Source: Halovulum dunhuangense (lineage in GTDB: Bacteria; Pseudomonadota; Alphaproteobacteria; Rhodobacterales; Rhodobacteraceae). From it: a stretch of DNA of 64,000 nucleotides. Below the pieces are notes generated by a model. That model made no database searches and was not told the origin of the DNA. It worked only from the letters and a program-made list of their open reading frames with translations. The position numbers and the translations under genes were made by a program. Of this stretch, positions 1 to 9,456 are shown piece by piece (positions within the stretch are counted from its first letter, which is position 1; each line of letters opens with the position of its first letter). The stretch is taken from the NCBI RefSeq assembly GCF_013093415.1, contig NZ_JABFBC010000001.1:806001-870000 (forward strand), given 5' to 3'.

Positions 1-804
1 CGTGCCTCGACGACCGTCTCGGATGCTGCGCTGGGGGCGTTCCGGGGGGCGGGCGTTGCAGCGCCCATCTACCAGATGGACCGTGCCGCGCGCCCCGCGC
101 TGGACCTGTCCCGTGCCTGGCAGGCGCCCGATCCCGCGCCGCAGGGCTTTGCTGAATCCGCGGCCTGGACATCGGCCCGGGTCGAGACGCCGGCGCCCGA
201 TGCCCAGGCAGAGGATGCCACGACCCTGCCGCTCGGCGCCGCGCGGGCGCAGTTGCACGAGACCTATATCCTGTCGCAGACCGCGACGGGCGTCGTGCTT
301 GTCGATGCCCATGCCGCCCATGAGCGGCTGGTCTATGAAGGGCTCAAGGCGCGGCTGCGGGAGAATGCCGTGCCCCGGCAGGCGCTGCTGATCCCGGAAA
401 TCGTGGAGCTTGCCGCCGACGACTGTGCCCGCCTGCTGGCGGTCGCGGACGAACTGGCCGGGGCGGGGCTGGTGATCGAGGCGTTCGGACCCGGTGCGAT
501 CTGCGTGCGCGAGACGCCGGCGATCCTGGGCACGGTGGCGGCCGAGCCCCTGCTGCGCGACGTGGCGGACGAGCTGGCCGATCTGGGGGCCACCACGACG
601 CTGGGTGCGCGGATGGATGCGGTGCTGTCGCGGATGGCCTGTCACGGCTCGGTCCGGTCGGGGCGCCGGATGAGCGCCGAAGAGATGAACGCGCTTCTTC
701 GCGAGATGGAGGCGACGCCCCATTCCGGCCAGTGCAATCATGGCCGTCCGACCTGGGTCGCGCTGTCGCTGGCCGATCTCGAACGCCTGTTCGGGCGCCG
801 CTGA
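1..804 (+). CDS. mutL: DNA mismatch repair protein MutL (C-terminal part, 5' end outside window)
   Basis: The frame is open from base 1 and ends with TGA at 804, giving the last 267 residues of MutL. The C-terminal dimerisation and endonuclease domain is visible. It has a metal-binding motif [12 protein letters not shown] near nt 304-339 (consensus DQHAx2Ex4E, with Q replaced by A), an ACHGSVRSG block near nt 640 and CNHGRPT near nt 735, corresponding to the family ACHxAxR and CPHGRP motifs. MutL couples MutS mismatch recognition to strand incision; homologues with these motifs nick DNA themselves. The ATPase domain would lie upstream of the window. The stop overlaps the start of the next gene (TGATG), so the two are probably co-transcribed. 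Confidence 0.93.
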   Translation, partial: RASTTVSDAALGAFRGAGVAAPIYQMDRAARPALDLSRAWQAPDPAPQGFAESAAWTSARVETPAPDAQAEDATTLPLGAARAQLHETYILSQTATGVVLVDAHAAHERLVYEGLKARLRENAVPRQALLIPEIVELAADDCARLLAVADELAGAGLVIEAFGPGAICVRETPAILGTVAAEPLLRDVADELADLGATTTLGARMDAVLSRMACHGSVRSGRRMSAEEMNALLREMEATPHSGQCNHGRPTWVALSLADLERLFGRR

Positions 805-1958
805 TGCCGCCGCTCGACTGGTCCGACCCGCTGACGCTGCTTGCCGCCACCACCGCCGTCGCCCTGCCGATCCTTTGTCTTTCCCTGCTGGTTGTCCTTG
901 CGATCCGCGCCTCGGCCCGCGCTGCGCGCGCGACCGAGCCGCTGGCGCAGCATCTCGTGCAGCTCGACCAGGCCCTGCGCAGCCTGTCGGACGCGCAGCA
1001 GCGGCTGGCCGGCGGCCTGTCCAGCGTGGCCGAGGCGCAGGCCAAGGCGCAGCTGTCGATGGTGCACACGATGGAGCAGCGCCTTGAAGAGGTGCAGCGC
1101 CAGATGGCCGACAGCCTGCATGGCGCCACGGTGCGCACAACACGCTCGCTGACCGAATTGCAGGAGCGGCTGGCCACGATCGACAAGGCGCAGAGCAATA
1201 TCGAGAAGCTGTCGGGCGACGTGCTGGGGCTTCAGGATATCCTGTCGAACAAGCAGACCCGTGGCGCCTTTGGCGAGATCCAGTTGCAGGACATCGTGTC
1301 CAAGGCGCTGCCGCCGGACGCGTATCGCTTCCAGGCGACGCTGTCGAACGGCAAGCGGGCGGACTGCGTGATCGACCTGCCGATGCCGCCCGGCCCCATC
1401 GTGATCGACAGCAAGTTCCCGCTCGAACCCTATGAGGCCCTGGTCAGGGTCGGGGCCGGGCCGGCGGCGCAGGGCCCCGCGCGCGAGTTCCGGCAGGCGG
1501 TCCGCGCCCATATCCGCGCGATCGCCGAGAAATACATCATCGAGGGCGAGACGGCCGAAGGCGCGCTGATGTTCCTGCCCTCGGAAGCGGTCTATGCCGA
1601 GTTGCACGCGCGCTTTCCCGAAGTGGTGCGCGAGGGCTTTGCCGCCCGGGTCTGGATCGTGTCGCCCACCACCTGCATGGCGACGCTGAACACGCTGCGC
1701 GCCGTGCTGAAGGATGCCCGCATGCGCGAACAGGCGGGCCATATCCGGCGCGAGCTGGGCCTGCTGTTCAAGGATGTGGAACGTCTGGGCGCGCGGGTCG
1801 AGAATCTCGACCGGCATTTCGGGCAGGCGGCGCGCGATCTGGCCGAGATCCGGATTTCCGCCGAAAAGGCCGGCACCCGCGCCCGCCGGCTTGAGGATTT
1901 CGAGTTCGACACCCCCGAGGTCGATGTGCCCGAGCCGGCGCTTCGGCTGGGCGAATGA
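804..1958 (+). CDS. rmuC: DNA recombination protein RmuC
   Basis: A 384-residue RmuC-family protein, thought to limit recombination and inversion at repeats through a nuclease-like fold. A membrane anchor lies at about residues 10-32, a long coiled coil at about 35-150, and the RmuC domain follows with GEIQLQDIV, DSKFPLEPYEAL and FLPSEAVYAELH. The ATG at 804 is chosen because it overlaps the mutL stop (TGATG) and begins directly before the membrane segment. An in-frame start at 732 would lie deep inside mutL. Length fits the family. The last 50 residues are acidic and low in conservation. Confidence 0.9.
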   Translation: MPPLDWSDPLTLLAATTAVALPILCLSLLVVLAIRASARAARATEPLAQHLVQLDQALRSLSDAQQRLAGGLSSVAEAQAKAQLSMVHTMEQRLEEVQRQMADSLHGATVRTTRSLTELQERLATIDKAQSNIEKLSGDVLGLQDILSNKQTRGAFGEIQLQDIVSKALPPDAYRFQATLSNGKRADCVIDLPMPPGPIVIDSKFPLEPYEALVRVGAGPAAQGPAREFRQAVRAHIRAIAEKYIIEGETAEGALMFLPSEAVYAELHARFPEVVREGFAARVWIVSPTTCMATLNTLRAVLKDARMREQAGHIRRELGLLFKDVERLGARVENLDRHFGQAARDLAEIRISAEKAGTRARRLEDFEFDTPEVDVPEPALRLGE

Positions 1959-2016
1959 TCCGTTGCCGCGGCGACCATGCCACAGATGACGCCCCCCGCG
2001 ACCCGTGCTAGGTGTG

Positions 2017-2027
2017 GTGCAGTGCAA
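2017..2027. promoter_or_regulatory. TGCAGTGCA inverted repeat upstream of the DUF3422 gene
   Basis: The 11-base sequence GTGCAGTGCAA differs in one base from the palindrome TTGCAGTGCAA, whose core also occurs in the pha locus at 49850-49866. It lies 17 bases before the ATG at 2044, a position where a repressor could block transcription or initiation. The link to PhaR is inference from similarity of the half-sites only. Confidence 0.22.
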
Positions 2028-2043
2028 AAGGAACTGCGAGACG

Positions 2044-3375
2044 ATGGCGACAAAACCGCTCGACGACTACCCTGACCGCTACAGCCTGTCGAACGAGTTG
2101 CATGCCCGCCCGTTCCCGGAACTGTCGGCGCCCTGCCGCGCCGCCTATATCGCGATCAAGCAGCCGCAGAACGCCGCCGAGCGCGACCGCACCCAGGATC
2201 TTGAGCATCTGAAGATGCTTCTGGACCGCTACGGCGCGCCACACCCGGCACCGGGCGCGAACCACTATTCCTCGAAGCTCGGGCGCGGGTTCCTGAAGTG
2301 GGAACAGCACACCGAGTTCGTGACCTACACGATCTTTGCCGAAGGCGTGGCCGACGTGCCCTTCGATGGCAGCGTCTATACCATGTTCTCGGACGACTGG
2401 CTGGCGGCGGCGCCGGGCAAGGTTCTGACCTCGTGCCTGGTTCGGGTCGAACGGGTGGCCGACCAGACCGCTGCCGGCGCGCGCGTCGACGAAGCCTTTT
2501 CCAAGTGGTTCGTTCCCGAAAGCCTGGCGGTGTCCAGCGTGATCGACGGCGCGGCCGTCATCGGCAGCGATTTCCGCATCGACGAGAACGGCCATGTGCG
2601 GCTTGCGGTGCTTGCGACCGACGGCACAGGGCAGCGGCGGCTGGGAAGGATCGTCCAGCGCCTGCTCGAGATCGAGACCTACAAGTCGATGGCCATGCTG
2701 GCGCTGCCGCAGGCGCGGATGGTTGCCGGCCGGGTGGCGACGCTGGACCGCGAGCTTGCCGCGATCGTCGGCCAGATGGCCGCATCCAGCGGCGAGGACC
2801 AGGCGACGCTGGACCGGCTGCTGAAGATCTCGGCCGAGGTGGAACTCCTCTCTTCGTCGACCGCGTTCCGGTTCGGTGCGGCAGGCGCCTACGAGGCGAT
2901 CGTGACCCAGCGGATCGAGGTCCTGCGCGAGATGCGCCTGCGGTCGCGCCAGACATTCGCCGAGTTCATGACGCGCCGCTTCGATCCGGCCATGCGCACC
3001 TGCCGCTCTGCCCAGGCGCGGCTGACGGAACTTTCGCAGCGGGCCGAGCGTGCGTCCAACCTGCTGCGCACGCGGGTGGACGTGGCCGCCGGTGCCCAGA
3101 ATGTCGAGGTGCTGCGCCGCATGGACGAACGGGCGGCCCTGCAGCTTCGGCTGCAGGAAACGGTCGAGGGGCTGTCCGTGGTGGCGATCAGCTACTATGC
3201 CGTGAACCTGGCCGCGAACCTGCTGAAGCCGCTGGGCGATGAAATGGGCCTGTCCGAGGGCTGGCTCTATGCCGGGCTGACCGTGCCGGTGGTGGCGCTT
3301 GTCTGGCTCATGGTGCGCCGGGTGCGCCAGCGGATCGCCCGGCGCGAGGCTGCTGCGGCCCGCGACGGACACTGA
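2044..3375 (+). CDS. DUF3422 family membrane protein
   Basis: A 443-residue protein recognised as the DUF3422 family, common in alphaproteobacteria and without established function. The N-terminal block SNELHARPFPEL is typical. The middle is largely helical with charged heptads (about residues 220-370). Two hydrophobic segments near the C-terminus (about 375-395 and 405-425), followed by a basic tail, suggest a C-terminal membrane anchor with the bulk in the cytoplasm. The start at 2044 has AAAGGAA about 10 bases upstream. It stands alone, convergent with pcs (7 bases between stops). The function cannot be inferred from this context. Confidence 0.8.
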   Translation: MATKPLDDYPDRYSLSNELHARPFPELSAPCRAAYIAIKQPQNAAERDRTQDLEHLKMLLDRYGAPHPAPGANHYSSKLGRGFLKWEQHTEFVTYTIFAEGVADVPFDGSVYTMFSDDWLAAAPGKVLTSCLVRVERVADQTAAGARVDEAFSKWFVPESLAVSSVIDGAAVIGSDFRIDENGHVRLAVLATDGTGQRRLGRIVQRLLEIETYKSMAMLALPQARMVAGRVATLDRELAAIVGQMAASSGEDQATLDRLLKISAEVELLSSSTAFRFGAAGAYEAIVTQRIEVLREMRLRSRQTFAEFMTRRFDPAMRTCRSAQARLTELSQRAERASNLLRTRVDVAAGAQNVEVLRRMDERAALQLRLQETVEGLSVVAISYYAVNLAANLLKPLGDEMGLSEGWLYAGLTVPVVALVWLMVRRVRQRIARREAAAARDGH

Positions 3376-3382
3376 CCGTGCT

Positions 3383-4105
3383 TCAGGCCGCGCGGTCCTG
3401 GACCAGCTGCTGGGCGATACCCGCCAGCGACAGGTAGAACGTACTGACGAGCAGAAGCGCCGTCGCGGTGGCGGGTGCATCGAAGGACAGCCACGCCTCC
3501 CATGTGGCGGCGGCGGCCCAGAGCATCACCATGGGCAGGTTCAGCGCCCGCCAGCGCCGGGTGCGCACGGGGTGGATGAACTTCAGCGGGAAGAACTGCG
3601 CCAGCGCGATCGCCATCATCAGCAGCATCGCGCCCCAGGACCCGATGTCGACCGCGAACAGCACGAGGATCACCATGTTCCAGCAGGCCGGAAAGCCGGA
3701 AAACGACTTGTCCTCGGTCTTCATCCGCGTGTCGGCGAAATAGACGGCACCCGTGACACAGATCATGAGCCCCGCGGCAAGGCTCCATCCCGGCCCGATC
3801 AGTTCCGCCTCGACCATCGCGTAGGCGGGGATGATCACATAGGTCAGGTAGTCCACGATCAGGTCCAGCAGCACCCCGTCCCATTGCGGGGCGTTGCGCG
3901 CGACATCGACCCGCCGCGCGAGCGGTCCGTCGATGCCGTCCACCAGAAAGGCGAAGAGCAGCCACAGGAACATCATCGGCCAGTCGCCGCGCCCAGCCGC
4001 GAGCATCGCCATCAGGGCGAGTGCTGCGCCGGTCGCGGTGAGGATGTGGATCGAGAAGGCCTTCACGAACGGGGTCATGCAGTTTGTTACCGTTTTATGA
4101 TGCAC
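3383..4105 (-). CDS. pcs: Phosphatidylcholine synthase
   Basis: A 240-residue integral membrane CDP-alcohol phosphatidyltransferase. It condenses choline with CDP-diacylglycerol to give phosphatidylcholine in one step, a pathway typical of alphaproteobacteria. The family motif is visible as DGIDGPLARR followed 12 residues later by GVLLDLIVD, the Pcs variant of DGx2ARx8Gx3Dx3D. About eight hydrophobic segments span the protein. A second possible start (ATG at 4078) would remove nine residues. It lies 58 bases downstream of xerC on the same strand and may have its own promoter in that gap. Confidence 0.9.
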   Translation of the reverse strand: MHHKTVTNCMTPFVKAFSIHILTATGAALALMAMLAAGRGDWPMMFLWLLFAFLVDGIDGPLARRVDVARNAPQWDGVLLDLIVDYLTYVIIPAYAMVEAELIGPGWSLAAGLMICVTGAVYFADTRMKTEDKSFSGFPACWNMVILVLFAVDIGSWGAMLLMMAIALAQFFPLKFIHPVRTRRWRALNLPMVMLWAAAATWEAWLSFDAPATATALLLVSTFYLSLAGIAQQLVQDRAA

Positions 4106-4163
4106 GGGTGAAGGGGGGGCGCGGCACCGGCGCTAGCGGGACCGCAGCCGCGGCGCAGGGGCC

Positions 4164-5108
4164 TCAGCCGCGGCGCTGGCGCGGATGGGCCGCTTCGTAG
4201 ATCCGCATCAGGCTTTGTTCGTTGACGGCCGTGTAGGCCTGCGTCGTGGACAGCGAGGCATGGCCGAGCAGTTCCTGTATCGCGCGCAGATCGGCACCAT
4301 GTTCCAGCAGATGCGTGGCGAAGGAATGGCGCAGCGCGTGCGGGGTCGCCGTTTCGGGCAGGCCCATGGACTGGCGCAGAAGCTGCATCGCCTTTCGCAC
4401 CTGCCGCTGGTCGAGCGGCTTGCCCCTCAGCCCGCGAAAGATCGGCGTGTCGCGCTGCATCGGGTAGGGGCAGAGCGCGACGTATTGCGCAACGGCGCTG
4501 CGGGCCACGGGCAGGACGGGGACGATCCGTTCCTTGTCGCCCTTGCCCCTTATGCGCAGGCTTTCGCCAAGCGGCAGGGCGGCCCCGGTCAGGCCAAGCG
4601 CCTCTGAGATGCGCAGCCCGCAGCCATAGAGCAGGGTCAGCACCGCCGTATCGCGGGCGGCGATCCAGGGCTCTTCGGGCAGGCTGCCGGCCAGGTCCAG
4701 CAGGTCCGCCGCCGCCGCCTCGGCCACCGGGCGGGGCAGTCGCGGCTTCTGCCGCGGGCTGCGGGTCGCGGTGACGGCGGCGGCGGTGATGCCCTCGGCC
4801 TGGTCAAGCCAGCGATAAAAGGTCCGGACCGCGCTGAGCGCCCGCGCCATCGACCGTGCCGACAGGCCGCGCCCGCGTTCATGGGCCATCCAGGCCCGCA
4901 TGTCGCGGGTGCCGACCCTGGCCAGCGCGGCCTGGCCCGCGGGGCCGCCCCAATGCTGCGAGAGAAAAGCCAGAAACCCCGCCACGTCGCGGCGATAGGC
5001 TTCCACCGTCTTCGGGCTTGCGTTGCGGGCGCCGGAAAGCTGCGCCAGCCAGCGGTCCATCAGCGCCAGCGCGCCATCCGATCCGGTGACCGGCCCGCCC
5101 CCGCTCAC
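4164..5108 (-). CDS. xerC: Site-specific tyrosine recombinase XerC
   Basis: A 314-residue tyrosine recombinase that with XerD resolves chromosome dimers at dif. The N-terminal SAM-like core-binding domain covers about residues 12-105 (SPKTVEAYRRDVAGFLAFL). The catalytic domain carries the Arg in LLYGCGLRISEAL, Lys in RGKGDKERIVPV, HALRHSFATHLL, LLGHASLSTTQ and the Tyr nucleophile in QAYTAVNEQ. The start is GTG at 5108, overlapping the stop of the upstream DUF484 gene as GTGA; translational coupling is likely. DUF484-xerC is a conserved pair in proteobacteria. Confidence 0.93.
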   Translation of the reverse strand: MSGGGPVTGSDGALALMDRWLAQLSGARNASPKTVEAYRRDVAGFLAFLSQHWGGPAGQAALARVGTRDMRAWMAHERGRGLSARSMARALSAVRTFYRWLDQAEGITAAAVTATRSPRQKPRLPRPVAEAAAADLLDLAGSLPEEPWIAARDTAVLTLLYGCGLRISEALGLTGAALPLGESLRIRGKGDKERIVPVLPVARSAVAQYVALCPYPMQRDTPIFRGLRGKPLDQRQVRKAMQLLRQSMGLPETATPHALRHSFATHLLEHGADLRAIQELLGHASLSTTQAYTAVNEQSLMRIYEAAHPRQRRG

Positions 5109-5824
5109 GCCAGCCAGCGGCGGAGTACCCGCTCGAAAGCCCCCGCGAAGAAGGACAGCAGGTCCGTTCCCTGGTCCGGCGTGAAGCGCTGCGGGTCCTC
5201 TGCCCCCAGCGCCAGAAGCGCCGCGCCCTTGCCCTGGCCGAGATCCAGCTTCAGCAGCGCCTCGGACTGCACCAGCGCCTCGTTCTGGCCGTAAAGATCG
5301 TCGGCCTGCGCGGTCGCGCGGCGCAGCGTCACCCGACGTGCCGGGCGGCCGTCGCCATCGGAGAGATACTCCTCGACCCCGCCGCGCGGCAGGGCGATCA
5401 CGAGCCCCGACAGCGGCCCCTTCGGTCCCAGATGCGCGCCCGGGATGGCGCTGCCCGATTCGAGCCCCAGCCGGATCGCGTCGATCGACAGGATATGCGC
5501 CACCTCTTCCCCGAGTGCCGCGAGAAAGCCGCGGAAGGAGTTGGGTTCGAGAAGCGCCAGGACCGCCCGGTGGATCTGGTTGGTCCCGGCAAGGTTCTCG
5601 TAGGCCGCGGCGATGACCGTGCGGTTGGTGGCCTCCAGCCGGTTCAGGCGCTCTTCCAGCCGTTCGACCAGCTTGGCGCGCAGATCGACGATGTTGCGCC
5701 CCTCGGAATAGCCGCCATCCGCCTCCAGCAGGGCGGACATGAGTTCCCTGTCGCCAAGGATCATGTCCGGATTCTGCAGGATCTGGCTGCGGATCGCCGA
5801 AACCGGCTTCTGCACCTCGTTCAT
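5105..5824 (-). CDS. DUF484 family protein
   Basis: A 239-residue DUF484 protein, a family with a GAF-like fold usually encoded just before xerC; its role is unproven. The N-terminal part (ILQNPDMILGDRELMSALL) and the coiled-coil region ERLEERLNRLEATNR lead into a GAF-like domain ending in FAGAFERVLRRWL. The ATG at 5824 is preferred over 5878 because the longer start would run into the end of the upstream transaldolase gene, whose stop is at 5841. The 3' end overlaps xerC by four bases. Confidence 0.85.
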   Translation of the reverse strand: MNEVQKPVSAIRSQILQNPDMILGDRELMSALLEADGGYSEGRNIVDLRAKLVERLEERLNRLEATNRTVIAAAYENLAGTNQIHRAVLALLEPNSFRGFLAALGEEVAHILSIDAIRLGLESGSAIPGAHLGPKGPLSGLVIALPRGGVEEYLSDGDGRPARRVTLRRATAQADDLYGQNEALVQSEALLKLDLGQGKGAALLALGAEDPQRFTPDQGTDLLSFFAGAFERVLRRWLA

Positions 5825-5840
5825 GCGCGCGGCCCCCGGC

Positions 5841-6494
5841 TCAGAGAATGGTCTGCCCGGTCTTGGCCCAGTCGGCAAGGAAGCCCTCGAGCCCCTTGTC
5901 GGTCAGCGGATGGGCGGCCATCTTCTTGATCACCTCGGGCGGGGCGGTGATGACGTCGGCGCCGATCCGGGCGCTTTCCGCGATGTGGTTGACGGTCCGG
6001 ATCGAGGCAGCAAGGATCTGCGTCCCGAAACCGTAATTGTCATAGATCGTGCGGATGTCCGAAATCAGCTCCATGCCGTCCAGGTTGATGTCGTCCAGCC
6101 GCCCGATGAAGGGGCTGACGAAGGTGGCGCCGGCCTTGGCCGCCAGGATCGCCTGGTTCGCGGAGAAGCAGAGCGTGACGTTGACCATGCGGCCCTCGCC
6201 GCTCAGCACCTTGCAGGCCTTCAGCCCGTCCCAGGTCAGCGGCACCTTGATGGCGATGTTGTCGGCGATCTGCGCGAGCTTGCGTCCCTCGGCGATCATG
6301 CCCTCGGCGTCGAGTGCCACCGTCTCTGCGCTGACCGGGCCATCCACGGCCTCGCAGATCTCCTTGGTGACTTCCCAGATGTCGCGGCCGGATTTCATGA
6401 TGATGGACGGGTTGGTCGTGACCCCGTCCAGAAGGCCGGTGGCGGCCAGTTCCCGGATCGCGTCGATGTCCGCGGTATCTGCGAAGAATTTCAT
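5841..6494 (-). CDS. fsa: Fructose-6-phosphate aldolase / TalC-type transaldolase
   Basis: A 217-residue member of the small transaldolase family (FSA/TalC). The beta-barrel enzyme begins [17 protein letters not shown] lies at residues 26-32 and the Schiff-base lysine is K83 in [12 protein letters not shown]. The C-terminus LADWAKTG is typical. It transfers dihydroxyacetone units in the non-oxidative pentose phosphate pathway, or acts as an aldolase; sequence alone does not settle which. AAAGGGG lies 7 bases before the ATG. It heads the operon fsa-DUF484-xerC (16 bases to the next start) and is divergent from priA. Confidence 0.88.
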   Translation of the reverse strand: MKFFADTADIDAIRELAATGLLDGVTTNPSIIMKSGRDIWEVTKEICEAVDGPVSAETVALDAEGMIAEGRKLAQIADNIAIKVPLTWDGLKACKVLSGEGRMVNVTLCFSANQAILAAKAGATFVSPFIGRLDDINLDGMELISDIRTIYDNYGFGTQILAASIRTVNHIAESARIGADVITAPPEVIKKMAAHPLTDKGLEGFLADWAKTGQTIL

Positions 6495-6590
6495 CTCCAC
6501 CCCTTTCAACTTGCTGTGTGTCGGGCCTCTGGGCGCGCACCATAGACGAAGCGTCCGGCAAGCGGAACACCCGATCACCCGTGGCGGGCA

Positions 6591-8783
6591 ATGGCGATGA
6601 GCGACCTTCCGGCTGGCGCCCTGGCCGCCGTCCTGACGGCAGAGCCGCTCGATCGCCTGCTTGACTACCGGGTGCCCGAGGGCGGTGTCGCCATGGGGGA
6701 TTTCGTGGTGGTCCCGCTGGGCCCGCGGCGTGTTGCAGGCGTGGTCTGGGGGCCGGGGCAGGGCGGCTTCGATCCCTCGAAGATCCGCACCATCGCCGCC
6801 GTGCTGGACGTGCCGCCGATGCGGGCGGAACTGCGCGAGTTCCTGACGCGTGCCGCCGACTACACCCTCACGCCGCTTTCCGCGATGCTGCGGCTGGCGA
6901 CACGGGTGCCCGATCTTGGCGCCCCCCCCGGGTCGCGGGTGCTTCTTCAACGGGGTGGCGGGACGCCCGACAGGCTGACGCCCGCGCGGGCCCGCGTGCT
7001 CGACGTGCTGGACGAACATGGGGGTGCCGGGTTCCCGCCGGGCGAGCTGGCGGCGCTTGCCGGCGTGTCGTCCTCGGTTCTCAAGGGGCTGGAGTCGCAG
7101 GGCGTACTGGTCCGCATCGCGGCGCCGCGCGACATGCCCTATCCGCGGCTCGACCCGCGCCACGGGGGGCATGCGCTTTCGGACGGGCAGGCGCAGGTGG
7201 CGGCGGAACTGCGGGCGCGGGTGGACGCGCTTGCCTATTCCACAACGCTGCTCAAGGGCGTCACCGGGTCCGGCAAGACCGAGGTCTATCTCGAGGCGGT
7301 GGCCCAGGCGCTGGCACGCGGGCGGCAGGCGCTGGTGCTGCTGCCCGAGATCGCGCTGACCGGCGCCTTTCTCGATAGGGTCGAGGCACGGTTCGGCGCC
7401 CGGCCCGCGGAATGGCATTCCGGCGTGACCGGGGCAGAGCGGCGCCGGCTCTGGCACGCGGTCGCGAAGGGCGAGGCGCAGTTGGTCGTCGGGGCGCGTT
7501 CGGCGCTGTTCCTGCCGTTCCGGGACCTGGGACTGATCGTCGTCGATGAGGAACACGACAGTTCCTACAAGCAGGAGGAGGGCGCGCTTTATCACGCGCG
7601 GGACATGGCGGTGTTGCGCGCCTCGCTGTCGGGGGCCGCGGTGGTGCTGGCCTCGGCCACGCCCTCGCTCGAGACCTGGGTGAACGCGCGGGCCGGAAAA
7701 TACGGGCGGCTCGACCTGGCCGAGCGTTTCGGCACGGCGCTGCTGCCCGAGATGCGCGCGATCGACATGCGAGCCGACGGCCCGGCGCAGGGCGCATGGC
7801 TGTCGCCGCCGCTGGTCGAGGAAATCCGCACCCGGATCGCCGCCGGGGAGCAGTCGCTTCTGTTCCTGAACCGGCGCGGCTATGCGCCGCTGACGCTGTG
7901 CCGGGCCTGCGGGCACCAGCTTGGGTGCCATCAGTGCGACGCGCGGCTGGTCGAGCATAGGTTCCTGAAGCGGCTGGTCTGCCACCAGTGCGGAGAGAGC
8001 GAGCCGATCCCGACCGCCTGTCCGAAATGCGCGGTCGAGGGGCGGCTTGCAGCCCTGGGCCCCGGTGTTGAGCGGGTGGCCGAAGAGGCGGCGGCGCTGT
8101 TCCCGGACGCCCGCATCGCGGTCCTGTCCTCGGATCAGACCGAAAGCGCCCGCAGCCTGAAGGCGCGGATCGAGCAGATCGCGTCCGGTGGGGCCGATAT
8201 CGTGGTCGGCACGCAGATCGTGGCCAAGGGCCACAATTTCCCGCTGCTGACGCTGGTGGGTGTGGTGGACGCCGATCTGGGGCTGATGGGCGGCGATCTG
8301 CGCGGGGCAGAGCGGACCTTCCAGCTGATCCGGCAGGTTGCGGGCCGTGCCGGGCGGGCGGAAAAGCCGGGGCTTGCGCTGGTGCAGACCTATCAGCCGC
8401 AGCATGCGGTGATCGGCGCGATCCTTCAGGGCGACGAGGATGCCTTCTGGCAGGCCGAGGCGGCCGCGCGCGAAGATGCGGGCGCGCCGCCCTTCGGCCG
8501 GATGGCCGGCATCATCCTGACCGGCCCGGACGAGGCGCGGGTCTTCGAAGTGGGCCGCCGCCTTGCGCAGTCGGCAGGCGCTCTGCGCAAGCTCGGGGCC
8601 GAGGTCTACGGCCCGGTCGCAGCGCCCATCGCGCGCATCCGCGGCCGCTTTCGCGCAAGGATGCTGGTCAAGGGGCCCAAGGGCGTGCTGCTGCAACCCG
8701 CGCTCAGCGCCTGGCGCGCCGGGGTCGAGGTGCCCGCGAATGTGCGCGTGGTGATCGACATCGACCCGCAGAGCTTTTTCTGA
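6591..8783 (+). CDS. priA: Primosomal protein N' (replication restart helicase PriA)
   Basis: A 730-residue superfamily 2 helicase that reloads the replisome at stalled forks. The DNA-binding 3'BD domain occupies the first ~100 residues. Walker [14 protein letters not shown] is near residue 222, DEEHD (Walker B) near 318, and a PriA zinc-binding insertion near 437-480 ([13 protein letters not shown], then CHQCGE and CPKC). Helicase motifs V and VI ([20 protein letters not shown]) follow. Starts at 6591 and 6597 are both possible and neither has a strong ribosome site. It is divergent from fsa and convergent with thpR. Confidence 0.95.
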   Translation: MAMSDLPAGALAAVLTAEPLDRLLDYRVPEGGVAMGDFVVVPLGPRRVAGVVWGPGQGGFDPSKIRTIAAVLDVPPMRAELREFLTRAADYTLTPLSAMLRLATRVPDLGAPPGSRVLLQRGGGTPDRLTPARARVLDVLDEHGGAGFPPGELAALAGVSSSVLKGLESQGVLVRIAAPRDMPYPRLDPRHGGHALSDGQAQVAAELRARVDALAYSTTLLKGVTGSGKTEVYLEAVAQALARGRQALVLLPEIALTGAFLDRVEARFGARPAEWHSGVTGAERRRLWHAVAKGEAQLVVGARSALFLPFRDLGLIVVDEEHDSSYKQEEGALYHARDMAVLRASLSGAAVVLASATPSLETWVNARAGKYGRLDLAERFGTALLPEMRAIDMRADGPAQGAWLSPPLVEEIRTRIAAGEQSLLFLNRRGYAPLTLCRACGHQLGCHQCDARLVEHRFLKRLVCHQCGESEPIPTACPKCAVEGRLAALGPGVERVAEEAAALFPDARIAVLSSDQTESARSLKARIEQIASGGADIVVGTQIVAKGHNFPLLTLVGVVDADLGLMGGDLRGAERTFQLIRQVAGRAGRAEKPGLALVQTYQPQHAVIGAILQGDEDAFWQAEAAAREDAGAPPFGRMAGIILTGPDEARVFEVGRRLAQSAGALRKLGAEVYGPVAAPIARIRGRFRARMLVKGPKGVLLQPALSAWRAGVEVPANVRVVIDIDPQSFF

Positions 8784-8788
8784 ACGCC

Positions 8789-9331
8789 TCAGCCCAGGTC
8801 GTAGCGCATGAGTTCGGTATGGATCGCGCCCGCCTTGCCCAGATCCGAGCGGTAGAGCGCGAAGGACGCAGCCTCGAACGCGGGCAGGGCCGCGTCGCCA
8901 TGCGCCTCGAGGAAGCGGCCGAGCTTCACCGCCTCTTCGGCGGCAAGACGGCGGTTGAAGCGCGCCAGCGTCACATGCGGACGAAAGCGCCGGCGTTCGA
9001 GATCCACGCCCGCCGCGCGCAGGCGGGTTGCTACCTGCGCCTGCAACGCCATCAGCGCCGGGGCCCGCTCGGCCATGATCGCCAGCACATGGGGCTCGCG
9101 CCCGCCCAGCGTGTCGAGTCCCTTCAGGTGCAGCGCGATGGCCGGGTGGCGCATGGTATCGAGCGAATGGGCGATGTCCTCGGCCACGTCGCCCGGCTGC
9201 TCGCCGGCGAAGGCCAGCGTCAGGTGCATCGCATCCGCCGCCATCGCCCGGCCAACCGGCAGGGCGGTGGCAAGGTTTTCCAACGCCTCCGTCACCCCGT
9301 CGGGCAACCCGATCGCCACGAACAGCCGCAT
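8789..9331 (-). CDS. thpR: RNA 2',3'-cyclic phosphodiesterase
   Basis: A 180-residue 2H phosphoesterase (ThpR/LigT). It opens 2',3'-cyclic phosphates to 2'-phosphates, a reaction tied to RNA end processing. The two catalytic HxT motifs are HLTLAF (H36) and HVTLARF (H119), with the usual spacing. The ATG at 9331 ([10 protein letters not shown]) matches family N-termini and has GAGGGG just upstream; a longer frame to 9397 lacks homologous sequence. It is convergent with priA and divergent from hisC across a 125-base gap holding a 16-base palindrome. Confidence 0.9.
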   Translation of the reverse strand: MRLFVAIGLPDGVTEALENLATALPVGRAMAADAMHLTLAFAGEQPGDVAEDIAHSLDTMRHPAIALHLKGLDTLGGREPHVLAIMAERAPALMALQAQVATRLRAAGVDLERRRFRPHVTLARFNRRLAAEEAVKLGRFLEAHGDAALPAFEAASFALYRSDLGKAGAIHTELMRYDLG

Positions 9332-9389
9332 GATCCCCTCTCCAGCCTTTGCGTGAGCATGCCGCCCCGCAGGACCGTCTGCCACCCCC

Positions 9390-9405
9390 TTTGCCATCTG
9401 GCAAA
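9390..9405. promoter_or_regulatory. 16-base palindrome between thpR and hisC
   Basis: TTTGCCATCTGGCAAA is a 6-4-6 inverted repeat located 51 bases before the hisC ATG and 58 bases from the thpR start. Its placement between divergent genes suits an operator, though as RNA it could form a short hairpin in the hisC leader. No regulator is identifiable nearby. Confidence 0.3.
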
Positions 9406-9456
9406 AGCCGGCCCGGCGCGCTAGGAAGGCGTCCGACCCAAGCCGCGAGCCAGACC

